NCBI GenBank assembly: GCA_022760435.1
Contig: JALEFY010000005.1
Coordinates: 216,325 to 280,324, forward strand
Reading direction: 5' to 3'
DNA from: Neomegalonema sp.
GTDB taxonomy: Bacteria > Pseudomonadota > Alphaproteobacteria > Rhodobacterales > Rhodobacteraceae
DNA length: 64,000 nt
The notes under the pieces were generated by a model. The model saw only the letters and a list, made by a program, of their open reading frames with translations. It had not been told where the DNA came from and did no database searches. Shown piece by piece: positions 27,857-37,385 of this stretch. Position numbers and translations under genes: made by a program. Positions within the stretch are counted from its first letter, which is position 1, and every line of letters starts with the position of its first letter.

Positions 27857-29656
27857 ATGATGAGCGCTTATGAATATGTGGACCACCATTACGATGTGGT
27901 CGTGGTCGGCGCGGGGGGCTCGGGCCTGCGCGCGACGCTGGGGATGGCCGAACAGGGCCTGAAAACCGCTTGCGTAACCAAAGTGTTCCCGACCCGCTCG
28001 CACACCGTGGCCGCGCAGGGCGGCATTGCTGCGAGCCTCGGGAATATGGGTCCCGATAGCTGGCAATGGCACATGTTCGACACCGTCAAGGGCTCGGACT
28101 GGCTCGGCGACATGGACGCGATGGAGTATCTGGCGCGCGAAGCACCGCAAGCGGTCTACGAGCTCGAACATTACGGCGTGCCCTTCAGCCGGACCGAGGA
28201 AGGCAAGATCTATCAGCGCCCGTTCGGCGGCCATACCACCGAATTCGGTGAAGGCCCCCCGGTGCAGCGCACCTGTGCCGCCGCTGACCGCACCGGTCAC
28301 GCGATCCTGCATTCGCTCTATGGTCAGTCGGTCAAGAACAACGCCCAGTTCTTTGTCGAGTATTTCGCCACCGATCTGATCATGTCCGATGATGGCGTCT
28401 GCCAGGGCCTGATCGCCTGGAAACTCGATGACGGCACCATCCACCGCTTCCGCGCGAAAATGGTCGTCCTCGCCACGGGTGGCTATGGTCGCGCCTATTT
28501 CTCGGCGACCTCGGCCCATACCTGCACCGGCGATGGCGGCGGCATGGTCGCGCGTCAGGGTCTGCCCTTGCAGGATATGGAATTCGTTCAGTTCCACCCC
28601 ACCGGCATCTATGGCTCGGGCTGCCTGATCACCGAAGGTGCCCGCGGCGAGGGCGGGTATCTGACCAACTCCGAAGGCGAGCGCTTCATGGAGCGTTATG
28701 CGCCGACCTACAAGGATCTGGCCTCGCGCGATGTGGTGTCGCGCTGCATGACCATCGAGATCCGCGAAGGTCGCGGTGTGGGCGAGCGCAAGGATCATAT
28801 CCATCTGCACCTCAACCACTTGCCGCCCGAAACGCTGGCCGAGCGCCTGCCGGGCATCTCGGAAAGCGCCAAGATCTTCGCCGGTGTTGACGTCAACAAG
28901 GAGCCTATCCCGGTTCTGCCGACCGTGCATTACAACATGGGCGGCATCCCGACCAATTACTGGGGCGAAGTGCTCAACCCGACCGAGGATAACCCGGATA
29001 ATGTCGTCCCCGGCCTGATGGCCGTTGGTGAAGCGGGCTGCGCGAGTGTGCACGGTGCCAACCGCCTCGGCTCGAACTCGCTGATCGATCTGGTGGTGTT
29101 CGGCCGCGCCGCAGCGATCAAGGCCGGTGAAGTGGTCTCGCCCGAGGGCGCCGCGCCCGAGCTGAACCCGGCCTCGCTGGAAGCGGCAGTCTCGCGCTTC
29201 GACGGGATGCGCAACGCGAGCGGGTCGACCCCGACCGCCGATCTGCGCGATCGCATGCAGCGGGCGATGCAAGAAGACATGGCGGTGTTCCGGACCGAAG
29301 AAACCATGCAAAGCGGCGTCAATCGCATCAAGGAGATCTGGCAGGCCAAATCGGACATCCAGGTTACCGACCGCTCGCTGATCTGGAACTCGGACCTGAT
29401 GGAGACCCTCGAATTCGAGAACCTGATGGCCAATGCGCTGTGCACCGCAACCTCGGCTGTAGCGCGCAAGGAAAGCCGCGGCGCGCATGCGCGTGAGGAC
29501 TACCCGGATCGCGATGACGTGAACTGGCGCGTCCATAGCCTCGCCTGGATCAATGGCGAAGGCGATCATCGCCTTGGCTATCGTCCGGTGCATGTGAACC
29601 CGCTCTCCAACGAAGTGCCGATGCCGAAAATGGCACCGAAGGCTCGGGTTTACTGA
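27857..29656 (+). CDS. sdhA: Succinate dehydrogenase flavoprotein subunit
   Basis: Catalytic subunit of complex II with covalently bound FAD; oxidises succinate to fumarate on the cytoplasmic side. It has 599 residues. The FAD Rossmann motif is [13 protein letters not shown], the histidine that takes the FAD is H49 in SHTVAAQGG, and the active site includes [10 protein letters not shown] and the C-terminal [12 protein letters not shown] 27857 has AAGGA six bases upstream. The gap after sdhD is 146 bases and contains a small hairpin (CGCTCGC/GCGAGCG). The next gene starts two bases after the stop. Confidence 0.97.
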   Translation: MMSAYEYVDHHYDVVVVGAGGSGLRATLGMAEQGLKTACVTKVFPTRSHTVAAQGGIAASLGNMGPDSWQWHMFDTVKGSDWLGDMDAMEYLAREAPQAVYELEHYGVPFSRTEEGKIYQRPFGGHTTEFGEGPPVQRTCAAADRTGHAILHSLYGQSVKNNAQFFVEYFATDLIMSDDGVCQGLIAWKLDDGTIHRFRAKMVVLATGGYGRAYFSATSAHTCTGDGGGMVARQGLPLQDMEFVQFHPTGIYGSGCLITEGARGEGGYLTNSEGERFMERYAPTYKDLASRDVVSRCMTIEIREGRGVGERKDHIHLHLNHLPPETLAERLPGISESAKIFAGVDVNKEPIPVLPTVHYNMGGIPTNYWGEVLNPTEDNPDNVVPGLMAVGEAGCASVHGANRLGSNSLIDLVVFGRAAAIKAGEVVSPEGAAPELNPASLEAAVSRFDGMRNASGSTPTADLRDRMQRAMQEDMAVFRTEETMQSGVNRIKEIWQAKSDIQVTDRSLIWNSDLMETLEFENLMANALCTATSAVARKESRGAHAREDYPDRDDVNWRVHSLAWINGEGDHRLGYRPVHVNPLSNEVPMPKMAPKARVY

Positions 29657-29657
29657 C

Positions 29658-30893
29658 ATGTTCCGGGCGCTTGGACGGCCCGCCCGCCGGGTGGCCGTCC
29701 GCACCGCGACCTACATTGCGCCCGGACCGGGCAAGCAGGCGCGCCGCTGGCTGTTCAACCGGGCGGCGCGCCGCGGGGATACGCAAGCGATGCTGGATCT
29801 GTTGTCAACGCCGTACAATGACGAACCGGTTGACCGGTTCGGCCTGTTTCGTGCGGTCGATTTCTGGCTCTCCGAGGAGCGGTCCGGTCTGGGCAGGCGC
29901 GCCGGGGACGTGAGCCTGTCCGATCTGGCCCCTCTCGCGCCGCTTTTCGCTCATTACGACCAGCAGATCTTCGCCGCTCTGAGCCAATTTCACGGCGGCG
30001 ATCCCGAAGGCGCGCTCTCGCGACTTGAGGCGCTGAGCCGCGATCCCGAGCAAAGCGCGCAGGCGCGGCGCGGGCTTGGCGCCTGGCATTTGTTCCTTCA
30101 GCTTCATCGGGGTCGGCACGCAGATCCGCTGACATCAGCAAAGCCCGGCGAGCCGTTAGGTCCGCTCATCCAGTTCTGGGACAAGGACACGCCCGGCGAT
30201 GTTCAGGCCGAGATGGATCGATGGCGGGCGCTGGCTGGCGACAGTTCCTATCGCTGCTTCGACGATCGCTCGGCGAAAGACTTCATCGCCAACGCGATTG
30301 GCAAGCGCGAAGCCGATATCTATGCCAGCGCCCGACATCCGGCGATCAAGTCGGATCTGCTGCGTCTATGCGCCCTTCATGAGCTCGGCGGACTTTATAT
30401 CGACGCCGATGCGCGTCCGCAGCCGGGGCTTCGGGCCATATTGGCGCAGCTGCGCGCCGTGCCGACACTGTGGTTTGACACTGCGATCCCGGAAGCGAAG
30501 ATCATCAATGGCATGATCAGCGCCCCGGCGCGAGCACCGTTCCTGCGCGCCGCGGTCGAGGAGGGCTTTCGCCGGCTGGTCGATGCGCCGGCCTTGCCGC
30601 TCATGGCGCTTGCCGGGCCGCTGATGCTCACCGAAATCGCGATCACCCATCTGAATGGGAGCGCATTACATGGCTGGCGCGCCGTCCCCAATGCCCTGGG
30701 GCAACGGCAGATCTTTCGCCAGATCGAGGCCAACTACAAGCGCGATGCACGCAACTGGCACCTGCATGAGCGCCGGTTGGACGCGTCGCAACAGGGCGGC
30801 TCTGGCGCGGCCGAGCCGCCCTCATTTCCACTTTCATCACCGCAAAATCACACCGGACATCCCGGTCTCGCAAAAGGGTTCGAAAATGGCTAA
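29658..30893 (+). CDS. Glycosyltransferase of the Gly_transf_sug (OCH1-like) type, inside the sdh operon
   Basis: Protein of 411 residues. The middle part has the sugar-nucleotide binding segment [15 protein letters not shown] followed by LYIDADARP, the DXD motif of capsular/OCH1-like glycosyltransferases. The first ~180 residues are Arg/Ala/Leu-rich with no recognised domain. The last ~35 residues are Gly/Ser/Pro-rich and span a terminator-like hairpin at DNA level. It starts one base after the sdhA stop, and its stop overlaps the sdhB start by eight bases (GTTCGAAAATGGCTAA). So it is embedded between sdhA and sdhB. The substrate and any relation to complex II are unknown. Confidence 0.75.
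   Translation: MFRALGRPARRVAVRTATYIAPGPGKQARRWLFNRAARRGDTQAMLDLLSTPYNDEPVDRFGLFRAVDFWLSEERSGLGRRAGDVSLSDLAPLAPLFAHYDQQIFAALSQFHGGDPEGALSRLEALSRDPEQSAQARRGLGAWHLFLQLHRGRHADPLTSAKPGEPLGPLIQFWDKDTPGDVQAEMDRWRALAGDSSYRCFDDRSAKDFIANAIGKREADIYASARHPAIKSDLLRLCALHELGGLYIDADARPQPGLRAILAQLRAVPTLWFDTAIPEAKIINGMISAPARAPFLRAAVEEGFRRLVDAPALPLMALAGPLMLTEIAITHLNGSALHGWRAVPNALGQRQIFRQIEANYKRDARNWHLHERRLDASQQGGSGAAEPPSFPLSSPQNHTGHPGLAKGFENG
30794..30821 (+). terminator. Terminator-like hairpin within the glycosyltransferase 3' end, before sdhB
   Basis: GGGCGGCTC (30794-30802) and GAGCCGCCC (30813-30821) form nine GC-rich pairs with a ten-base loop, then TCATTTCC. It lies inside the last 34 codons of the glycosyltransferase frame and about 65 bases before sdhB. 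It may lower or tune sdhB expression relative to sdhA, or show that this stretch was once intergenic. Confidence 0.45.
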
Positions 30894-31665
30894 ATTTGCA
30901 CTTCCCAAGAACTCCCGCATGGTCACCGGCAAGACCTGGCCCAAGCCCGAGGGTGCCAAGAATGTCCGGGCCTTCAAGATCTACCGCTGGGATCCGGATA
31001 CCAAGGCCAATCCGCGCATCGACACCTATCATGTCGATCTTGATAAATGCGGGCCGATGGTTCTGGACGCGCTGATCAAGATCAAGAACGAGATCGACCC
31101 GACGCTGACCTTCCGCCGCTCCTGCCGCGAAGGGATCTGCGGTTCTTGTGCGATGAATATCGACGGGACCAATGGTCTGGCCTGCACCACCGGTATCGAC
31201 GAGATCAGCGGTGCCGTGCGCATCTATCCGCTGCCGCATATGCCGGTGGTCAAGGATCTGGTGCCGGATCTGACGCATTTCTACGCCCAGCACGCCGCGG
31301 TTCAGCCCTGGCTCGAAACCAAGACCCCCGCTCCGCAGGGCGAATGGCGCCAGTCGATCGAGGATCGCAAGAAGCTCGACGGGCTTTATGAATGCATCAT
31401 GTGCGCCTCCTGCTCGACCTCTTGCCCGAGCTACTGGTGGAACGGCGATCGCTATCTCGGCCCAGCCGCGCTGCTGCAAGCCTATCGCTGGCTGATCGAT
31501 AGCCGCGATGAAGCAACGGGCGAGCGTCTCGATGATCTCGAGGATCCGTTCCGCCTCTATCGCTGCCACACGATCATGAACTGCGCCAAGACCTGCCCGA
31601 AGGGCCTCAACCCGGCCAAGGCAATCGCCGAGATCAAGAAGATGATGATCGAGCGCCGGGTCTGA
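30886..31665 (+). CDS. sdhB: Succinate dehydrogenase iron-sulfur subunit
   Basis: Electron-transfer subunit of complex II with [2Fe-2S], [4Fe-4S] and [3Fe-4S] clusters. It has 259 residues. The plant-ferredoxin type site is [10 protein letters not shown] with a later Cys in LACTTGID. The bacterial ferredoxin-like sites are [16 protein letters not shown] and [20 protein letters not shown] 30886 has AAAGGG upstream and overlaps the end of the glycosyltransferase gene by eight bases. A terminator hairpin follows. Confidence 0.97.
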   Translation: MAKFALPKNSRMVTGKTWPKPEGAKNVRAFKIYRWDPDTKANPRIDTYHVDLDKCGPMVLDALIKIKNEIDPTLTFRRSCREGICGSCAMNIDGTNGLACTTGIDEISGAVRIYPLPHMPVVKDLVPDLTHFYAQHAAVQPWLETKTPAPQGEWRQSIEDRKKLDGLYECIMCASCSTSCPSYWWNGDRYLGPAALLQAYRWLIDSRDEATGERLDDLEDPFRLYRCHTIMNCAKTCPKGLNPAKAIAEIKKMMIERRV

Positions 31666-31694
31666 TCGACGCGCAAACCGCCAAGAGTTGCATG

Positions 31695-31718
31695 AGCCCG
31701 GAGCGATCGCTTCGGGCT
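31695..31718 (+). terminator. Terminator hairpin after sdhB
   Basis: AGCCCGGAGCG, AT, CGCTTCGGGCT: a nearly perfect 24-base palindrome with one G-T wobble, 29 bases after the sdhB stop. It is followed by TGCGCCGTTTCT rather than a clean T-run. It is a likely end of the sdh transcript. Confidence 0.65.
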
Positions 31719-31807
31719 TGCGCCGTTTCTGAGCATGATTGCATGGCTGCGCCATAGTGCTGCCCCAGCTTTGAAAGAGGTTGATCGCTCTTTCCCCACC
31801 GAGCTTA

Positions 31808-32626
31808 ATGCCTCTCATGATCGCCCGAATGATGCTCTCTCGCTTTCTCATCCCGCTGATCTGCCTGCTCGCTGGCAGCGCGCTCGCCCAGCCGACGGGG
31901 CGGCTCCTGTTTGTCGAGGAAGCGCCCGGCAGCGCGGCCTTGCGTCTGCGCTTTTTGCCTGAAGAGAACGGGGTGATCGACGATCTGCCCCCCGGGGCAT
32001 TCGAGCGCCTGCTGGTGACGGGCACCTATTCGAGCGGCGATGATTTCCGCCCGGAGGGCTTCGTGATTCGGCAAGGCGATCCGACCAGACCCTATCCGCA
32101 GGGCTGGGACGGACTTTTGCTCGCCTATGCCGATGGCAGGGCCGATATCTTCGAGCTGGGTGCGGTGCGGCTTGGGGATGAGGTCTTCGATCTGCGCGAC
32201 AAGGCGGCGAAATGGCGCTTTGTCGAGCTCGCCCGGCTCGCCGGTGTTTCAGCGGTGCAAAGTCATCTGCTGATCCGGGAAGGGGTGCTGGATCTGCGCC
32301 CGGTTGAAAATGCCCGCCGGTTTCACCGCCGCATCCTGTTTCAGCTCGAGGATGGTCGGCTCGGGATCTGGGACAGCCGCCCGCAGACGTTGACACTCTA
32401 TGAGGCAGCGCAGGCGTTGCAGAAGATATTGCCGGTACGCATGGCGCTCAATCTCGACATGGGCGCCTATGACTTTTGCGAACGGGCGACGGCGCAGGCT
32501 GCGGAGAATTGCGGTCTGCTCGATCGCAGCCGGATCGGGCCTTTGACCAATGTCATAGAGGTCAGTGCGCCGAAGCTCCTGCCCGAAACGGTGTCTCAAG
32601 CTGCCGAGATGGAGCCGGCCAGGTAA
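31808..32626 (+). CDS. Secreted protein with phosphodiester glycosidase (NAGPA)-like domain
   Basis: Predicted periplasmic protein of about 272 residues. A signal peptide is evident (basic start, LIPLICLLAGSALA, cut before QPTGR). The mature part contains GLLLAYADGRADIFELG, SHLLIREGVLDLRP, RRILFQLEDGRLGIWDS and ALNLDMGAYDFC. Together these resemble the phosphodiester glycosidase (NAGPA-like) fold, in which ALNLDGGGSS is usual. The usual second and third glycines are here MGAY. Starts at 31808 and 31817 are both plausible. It converges with zapE and overlaps its end by 31 bases. Family placement is tentative. Confidence 0.6.
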   Translation: MPLMIARMMLSRFLIPLICLLAGSALAQPTGRLLFVEEAPGSAALRLRFLPEENGVIDDLPPGAFERLLVTGTYSSGDDFRPEGFVIRQGDPTRPYPQGWDGLLLAYADGRADIFELGAVRLGDEVFDLRDKAAKWRFVELARLAGVSAVQSHLLIREGVLDLRPVENARRFHRRILFQLEDGRLGIWDSRPQTLTLYEAAQALQKILPVRMALNLDMGAYDFCERATAQAAENCGLLDRSRIGPLTNVIEVSAPKLLPETVSQAAEMEPAR

Positions 32627-33714
32627 TCCTTGCTCTGCATTTCCATCAATCGGCTGACCGTGCGCTCGAACTCGAACGCGCCCTCACCCGCCTCGTAAAG
32701 ATGTTCGGGTGCCGCCGCCGCTGAGCAGACCAATTGCTTGCGGCCCTCATACAGAGCGTCGATCAGGGTCACGAAGCGCTTGGCCTCGTTGTTATTGGCG
32801 CGCGAGAGGCGCGGGATCTCATCAATGAACAGGGCTTTGACCGCCCCTGCGATCGCGAGATAGTCGGCCGGGCCGAGCGGGCGCGCACAGAGCTCGGCAA
32901 AGCTGGCGCGCCCGACGCCGTTGCAAAAGCGCGGCAAGGTGACGGTGCGCCCCTGCACCTCGATATCGAGCGCAGCGGCTCTGCCACCGCCTGTGACATC
33001 TTCCCAAGCCGCATCCATCGCGCCGCGCGCAGTCTCGTCCAGCGGACTGTAATAGACTTGCAGGCCGCGCAGACGCGCCAGGCGAAAATCGGTCGGGCCA
33101 TCGAGATGGTGCAGATCGAGCCGCTGGCAGATCATCTCGATGAACGGCACGAAGCGCTCGCGTTGCAGGCCGTTCTTGTAGAGATCGTTGGGGTGGCGGT
33201 TGGAGGTGGTGACGATCACCACATGCCGCTCGAAAAACGCCTCGAACAGGCGGCCCAGGATCATCGCATCGGCGATGTCCGTCACCTGCATCTCGTCAAA
33301 GCAGAGCAGTGCCGCCTCATCGGCGATCTGCCCGGCAACCAGCGGGATCGGATCCTCGACACCGCTGGCGCGGGCGGCGTTGAGGCGCTTGTGCACGTCC
33401 TGCATGAAGGCGTGGAAATGCACCCGTTTCTTCGGCTCGATCGGCGCGGTTTCGAAGAACAGGTCCATAAGCATAGATTTGCCGCGCCCGACCCCGCCAT
33501 ACATGTAGAGCCCGATCCGCTCGGCCACCTGCTCTTCGCCTCGGCGGGTGAAGCCGAACAGGCCCCAGATCCCGCGCGCCGAACGCGGGGCGTAGTCCTT
33601 CAGGCGCATATGCAGGAGTTGCAGCTTCTCGACCGCCGCGCGCTGGGCATCATCGGCGCGCAGGGCGCCTTCGGCGACGCGGTGGCGATAAGCGGTCAGG
33701 GGGCCGTCGGGCAT
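32596..33714 (-). CDS. zapE: Cell division protein ZapE (AFG1-family ATPase)
   Basis: P-loop ATPase of 372 residues, the bacterial AFG1/LACE1 homologue associated with the Z ring during constriction. Walker A is GGVGRGKSM, preceded by the family-typical GLYMYG. Walker B is LLCFDEMQVTDIADAM, and the arginine/sensor region includes TTSNRHPNDLYKNGLQRERF. Its place next to sdh/TCA genes is conserved in alphaproteobacteria. ATG 33714. The 3' end overlaps the convergent secreted-protein gene. Confidence 0.94.
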   Translation of the reverse strand: MPDGPLTAYRHRVAEGALRADDAQRAAVEKLQLLHMRLKDYAPRSARGIWGLFGFTRRGEEQVAERIGLYMYGGVGRGKSMLMDLFFETAPIEPKKRVHFHAFMQDVHKRLNAARASGVEDPIPLVAGQIADEAALLCFDEMQVTDIADAMILGRLFEAFFERHVVIVTTSNRHPNDLYKNGLQRERFVPFIEMICQRLDLHHLDGPTDFRLARLRGLQVYYSPLDETARGAMDAAWEDVTGGGRAAALDIEVQGRTVTLPRFCNGVGRASFAELCARPLGPADYLAIAGAVKALFIDEIPRLSRANNNEAKRFVTLIDALYEGRKQLVCSAAAAPEHLYEAGEGAFEFERTVSRLMEMQSKDYLAGSISAA

Positions 33715-33864
33715 GGCGCGGGCTCAACTCAATCGGGGGGTGGTTCTCGCACGCGCGAAGCGGGCACCTTTGTTCAACAATATCGAACAGTGATTTCAAC
33801 CGATTTAATGCCCCTTTGGCCGATAAAATGCGTACCCTGCGGGTGAGTTTCTCAGGAGCCCGCC

Positions 33865-35112
33865 ATGAGCATCGATTCGACCGCCACTCCCCCCGCTCGT
33901 AGCGGTCAGTCCATTGGCATCATCATCGCCGCAGCTGGCTTCGTGCTGGCGGTGTCTTTTGGCCTGCGCTCGGTGTTCGGGATCGTGCTCGAGCCGGTAA
34001 GCGACGAGTTCGGTTGGCCGCGCGAGGTCTTCTCGTTGTCGCTGGCAATCCAGAACCTGGTCTGGGGCGCGGCGCAGCCGTTCTTTGGTGCCATCGCCGA
34101 CCGATGGGGGGACCGAAAGGCGCTCTGGCTCGGCTTTGTCTGCTATGCGCTCGGCATGGGGTTGTTTCTGGTGGCAGGAACCCCGCTGGGTCAGCATCTG
34201 GCGAGCGGGCTGCTGGTCGGCGCCGGGATCTCCGGCACCGCTTTCGGGCTGGTGCTCGCCGTGGTCAGCCGCGCCTCGAGCGATGAGCGGCGCAGTCAGA
34301 ATCTCGGGATCGTCTCGGCGCTCGGCTCATCGGGGCAGGTGGTGATCCCGCTGCTGCTCGGCTGGATGCTGGCGCATGATTTCGACTGGCGCGAATCGAT
34401 GGCGCTGCTGAGCCTGCTGCTGCTGCCAATGGCGCTGTGCATCCCGCTGCTCAAAGCCGAGACACCGCGCGCGGCGCAGCCGGGCAATGTCGCCCCGCCG
34501 CAGGAAGTCGCGCTGATGAAGATGCTGGGCCGGGCCGCCACCCATCCAAGCTATATCCTGCTCGTATTCGGCTTTTTCGTCTGCGGCTTTCATGTCGCCT
34601 TCATTACCGTGCACCTGCCGGCCTTCGCCTATGAGCGCTGCGGCGATCCGTCCTTGGGCGGGATTGCGATTGCGGTGGTCGGCGCGATGAACGTGCTCGG
34701 CACGCTCGGCGCGGGGCAACTGGGCGCGCGCTTTCCCAAGCAATATCTGCTCTCGGCGATCTATGCCCTGCGGGCGGTGGTGATCTTCCTGTTCATCTCC
34801 TTCCCGGTCACGCCGCTGAGCGTGATCCTGTTCGCGATCGGCATCGGCCCGCTCTGGCTCTCGACGGTGCCGCTGACCTCGGGGCTGATCGTGACCATGT
34901 TCGGGCCCAAGACCATGGCGACGCTGTGGGGGATCGTGTTCTTCAGCCACCAGATCGGCAGCTTCCTCGGCGTCTATCTGGGCGGACGGTTCTACGACAT
35001 GTATGGCTCTTACGACATCATCTGGTGGGCGGCGATCGCGCTCGGGATCTTCTCGGCGCTCGTGCATCTGCCGGTGCGCGAGGCTGCCTGGAGCGCGCGC
35101 GAGCCAGCATAA
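33865..35112 (+). CDS. MFS transporter (monocarboxylate/oxalate-like)
   Basis: Twelve-TM major facilitator of 415 residues in the inner membrane. The loop 2-3 signature DRWGDRKALWLG is present, as are the TM1 region AAAGFVLAVSFGLRSVFGIVLEPVSDEFGW and its mirror in the second half (GGRFYDMYGSYD). The first-helix pattern resembles the oxalate:formate / monocarboxylate group, so a small organic acid is a reasonable substrate guess. A hydrophilic central loop (about 195-225) separates the two halves. GGAGCCCGCC precedes ATG 33865. It stands alone. Confidence 0.88.
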   Translation: MSIDSTATPPARSGQSIGIIIAAAGFVLAVSFGLRSVFGIVLEPVSDEFGWPREVFSLSLAIQNLVWGAAQPFFGAIADRWGDRKALWLGFVCYALGMGLFLVAGTPLGQHLASGLLVGAGISGTAFGLVLAVVSRASSDERRSQNLGIVSALGSSGQVVIPLLLGWMLAHDFDWRESMALLSLLLLPMALCIPLLKAETPRAAQPGNVAPPQEVALMKMLGRAATHPSYILLVFGFFVCGFHVAFITVHLPAFAYERCGDPSLGGIAIAVVGAMNVLGTLGAGQLGARFPKQYLLSAIYALRAVVIFLFISFPVTPLSVILFAIGIGPLWLSTVPLTSGLIVTMFGPKTMATLWGIVFFSHQIGSFLGVYLGGRFYDMYGSYDIIWWAAIALGIFSALVHLPVREAAWSAREPA

Positions 35113-35330
35113 CGCCGCTTGCGCTCGCGCCCCTTCCGGCCCTATTAAGACTGCATGCAACGCTTCTTCTGGATCACCGATGAGAAGACCCGGATGCCTT
35201 GGCGCTTTTTCGCCGAGGCCGCGCTGCTGGTGCGCGCGCGCTGATCTTTCCGATCCCTCCCGGCACCGCCGCGCGGTGAGCACTGCCCCTGCGCGGCCAT
35301 TCCCCTATCTCGCATGAAATGAGCCCAACC

Positions 35331-36740
35331 ATGAGCACTCAGCCCAAAACCCTCTATGACAAGATCTGGGACGCGCATGTCGTCGATCAGGCCGAAGACG
35401 GCACATGTCTGCTCTATATCGACCGCCACCTCGTGCATGAGGTGACGAGCCCGCAAGCCTTCGAGGGGCTGCGGATGACCGGGCGCAAGGTGCGTCGGCC
35501 CGAGGCGACCTTGGCCACGCCGGACCATAACGTGCCGACCACCGACCGCTCGGTCGGCATCGAGGACGAGATGAGCCGGATTCAGGTCGAGGCGCTGCGC
35601 AACAACGCCCATGAATTCGGCATCGAGCTGTTCGACGTCACCGATGTGCGTCAGGGCGTCGTGCATATCGTCGGCCCCGAGCAGGGTTTGACCCAGCCGG
35701 GCATGACCATCGTCTGCGGCGACAGCCATACCGCGACCCATGGCGCTTTCGGCGCGCTCGCGCATGGCATCGGCACCTCGGAGGTCGAGCATGTGCTCGC
35801 CACCCAGACGCTGATCCAGAAGAAATCCAAGAACATGAAGGTGGAGATCACCGGCACGCTGGCGCCGGGCGTCACCGCCAAGGACATCACCCTGTCGGTG
35901 ATCGGTGAGACCGGCACCGCGGGCGGCACCGGCCATGTGATCGAGTATTGCGGCTCGGCGATCGAAGGGCTCTCGATGGAAGGCCGGATGACGGTCTGCA
36001 ACATGGCGATCGAGGGCGGCGCCCGCGCTGGCCTGATCGCGCCCGACGAGAAGACCTTCGAGTATCTCAAGGGCCGCCCGAAAGCGCCGAAAGGCGCCGC
36101 CTGGGAGATGGCGGCGTCCTACTGGTCGAGCCTCAAATCCGATCCGGGCGCCCATTACGACAAGGTGCTGACGCTGAAGGGCGAGGACATCGCGCCGGTG
36201 GTGACCTGGGGCACCAGCCCCGAAGACGTGCTGCCGATCACCGCTGTCGTGCCGAACCCGGAAGACTTCGCCGATGCCGGCAAGCGCGCGGCGGCCAAGC
36301 GCTCACTCGAGTATATGGGCCTCGTCCCCGGCACCAAACTCGCCGATATCGCGATCGACACGGTGTTCATCGGCTCGTGCACCAATGGCCGGATCGAGGA
36401 TCTGCGCGAGGTCGCCAAGATCATGGAAGGCCACAAGGTCAAGGAAGGCCTGCGGGCGATGATCGTGCCGGGCTCGGGCCTGGTGCGCGCGCAAGCCGAG
36501 GAAGAGGGCATCGCCGACAAGCTGATCGAGGCGGGCTTTGAATGGCGCTTTGCCGGTTGCTCGATGTGCCTGGGCATGAACCCCGACCAGCTCAAGGCCG
36601 GCGAGCGCTGCGCCTCGACCTCGAACCGCAATTTCGAGGGCCGTCAGGGCAAGGGCGGCCGCACCCATCTGCTCAGCCCCGCCATGGCCGCCGCAGCCGC
36701 CATCACCGGCCGGCTGACCGATGTCCGCGAGATGATCTGA
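35331..36740 (+). CDS. leuC: 3-isopropylmalate dehydratase large subunit
   Basis: Aconitase-family large subunit for the 2-/3-isopropylmalate isomerisation in leucine synthesis. It has 469 residues from ATG 35331 ([18 protein letters not shown]); ATG 35319 would add four. The [4Fe-4S] ligands are in [12 protein letters not shown] and [29 protein letters not shown] and [25 protein letters not shown] are family signatures. It is followed by leuD after 24 bases. Confidence 0.97.
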   Translation: MSTQPKTLYDKIWDAHVVDQAEDGTCLLYIDRHLVHEVTSPQAFEGLRMTGRKVRRPEATLATPDHNVPTTDRSVGIEDEMSRIQVEALRNNAHEFGIELFDVTDVRQGVVHIVGPEQGLTQPGMTIVCGDSHTATHGAFGALAHGIGTSEVEHVLATQTLIQKKSKNMKVEITGTLAPGVTAKDITLSVIGETGTAGGTGHVIEYCGSAIEGLSMEGRMTVCNMAIEGGARAGLIAPDEKTFEYLKGRPKAPKGAAWEMAASYWSSLKSDPGAHYDKVLTLKGEDIAPVVTWGTSPEDVLPITAVVPNPEDFADAGKRAAAKRSLEYMGLVPGTKLADIAIDTVFIGSCTNGRIEDLREVAKIMEGHKVKEGLRAMIVPGSGLVRAQAEEEGIADKLIEAGFEWRFAGCSMCLGMNPDQLKAGERCASTSNRNFEGRQGKGGRTHLLSPAMAAAAAITGRLTDVREMI

Positions 36741-36764
36741 AGCGCCCGCCAAGGAGAGAAAGAC

Positions 36765-37385
36765 ATGGATAAATTCACCACCCTGGAGGGCGTGGCCGCG
36801 CCACTGCCGCTGATCAATATCGACACCGACATGATCATCCCCAAGCAGTTCCTCAAGACGATCCAGCGTTCGGGCCTCGGCGTGAACCTGTTCGACGAGA
36901 TGCGCTACAAGGATGACGGGTCGGAGAACCCCGATTTCGTGCTCAACAAGCCGGCCTATCGCGAGGCCAAGATCCTGATCGCGGGCGATAATTTCGGCTG
37001 CGGCTCCTCGCGCGAGCACGCGCCCTGGGCGATCGCCGATTTCGGGATCCGCTGCATCATCGCGCCGAGCTTTGCCGATATCTTCTTCAACAACAGCTTC
37101 AAGAACGGCATCCTGCCGATCGCGCTGCCGCAAGAAGAGGTCGACAAGCTGCTCGAGGATGCCGAGCGCGGGGCGAACGCGACCCTGACCATCGATCTCG
37201 AAGCCCAGGAGATCCGCGGCCCCGATGGCGGGGTGATCAAGTTCGAGGTCGATCCGTTCCGCAAGCATTGCCTGCTCAACGGGCTCGACGATATCGGCCT
37301 CACCATGGAGAAGGCGCCGTCGATCGACGGGTTCGAGGAGAAAGCCAAGCTCTCCCAACCCTGGTTGTTCGAGAGCGCCAGCTAA
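36765..37385 (+). CDS. leuD: 3-isopropylmalate dehydratase small subunit
   Basis: Swivelling small subunit that completes the isopropylmalate isomerase. It has 206 residues. [14 protein letters not shown] and the substrate-binding [34 protein letters not shown] are diagnostic. GGAGAGAAAGAC lies upstream of ATG 36765. Its stop shares one base with the start of the nuclease-like gene (TAATG), so that gene is translationally coupled. Confidence 0.97.
   Translation: MDKFTTLEGVAAPLPLINIDTDMIIPKQFLKTIQRSGLGVNLFDEMRYKDDGSENPDFVLNKPAYREAKILIAGDNFGCGSSREHAPWAIADFGIRCIIAPSFADIFFNNSFKNGILPIALPQEEVDKLLEDAERGANATLTIDLEAQEIRGPDGGVIKFEVDPFRKHCLLNGLDDIGLTMEKAPSIDGFEEKAKLSQPWLFESAS

Noticed and set aside
35155..35244. 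A 29-codon frame (MQRFFWITDEK...) and an overlapping Leu-codon-rich stretch upstream of leuC, resembling a leu leader peptide
   Set aside because: The ATG has no ribosome-binding site, and the Leu-rich frame has no ATG, GTG or TTG start. No terminator/antiterminator pair was found before leuC.
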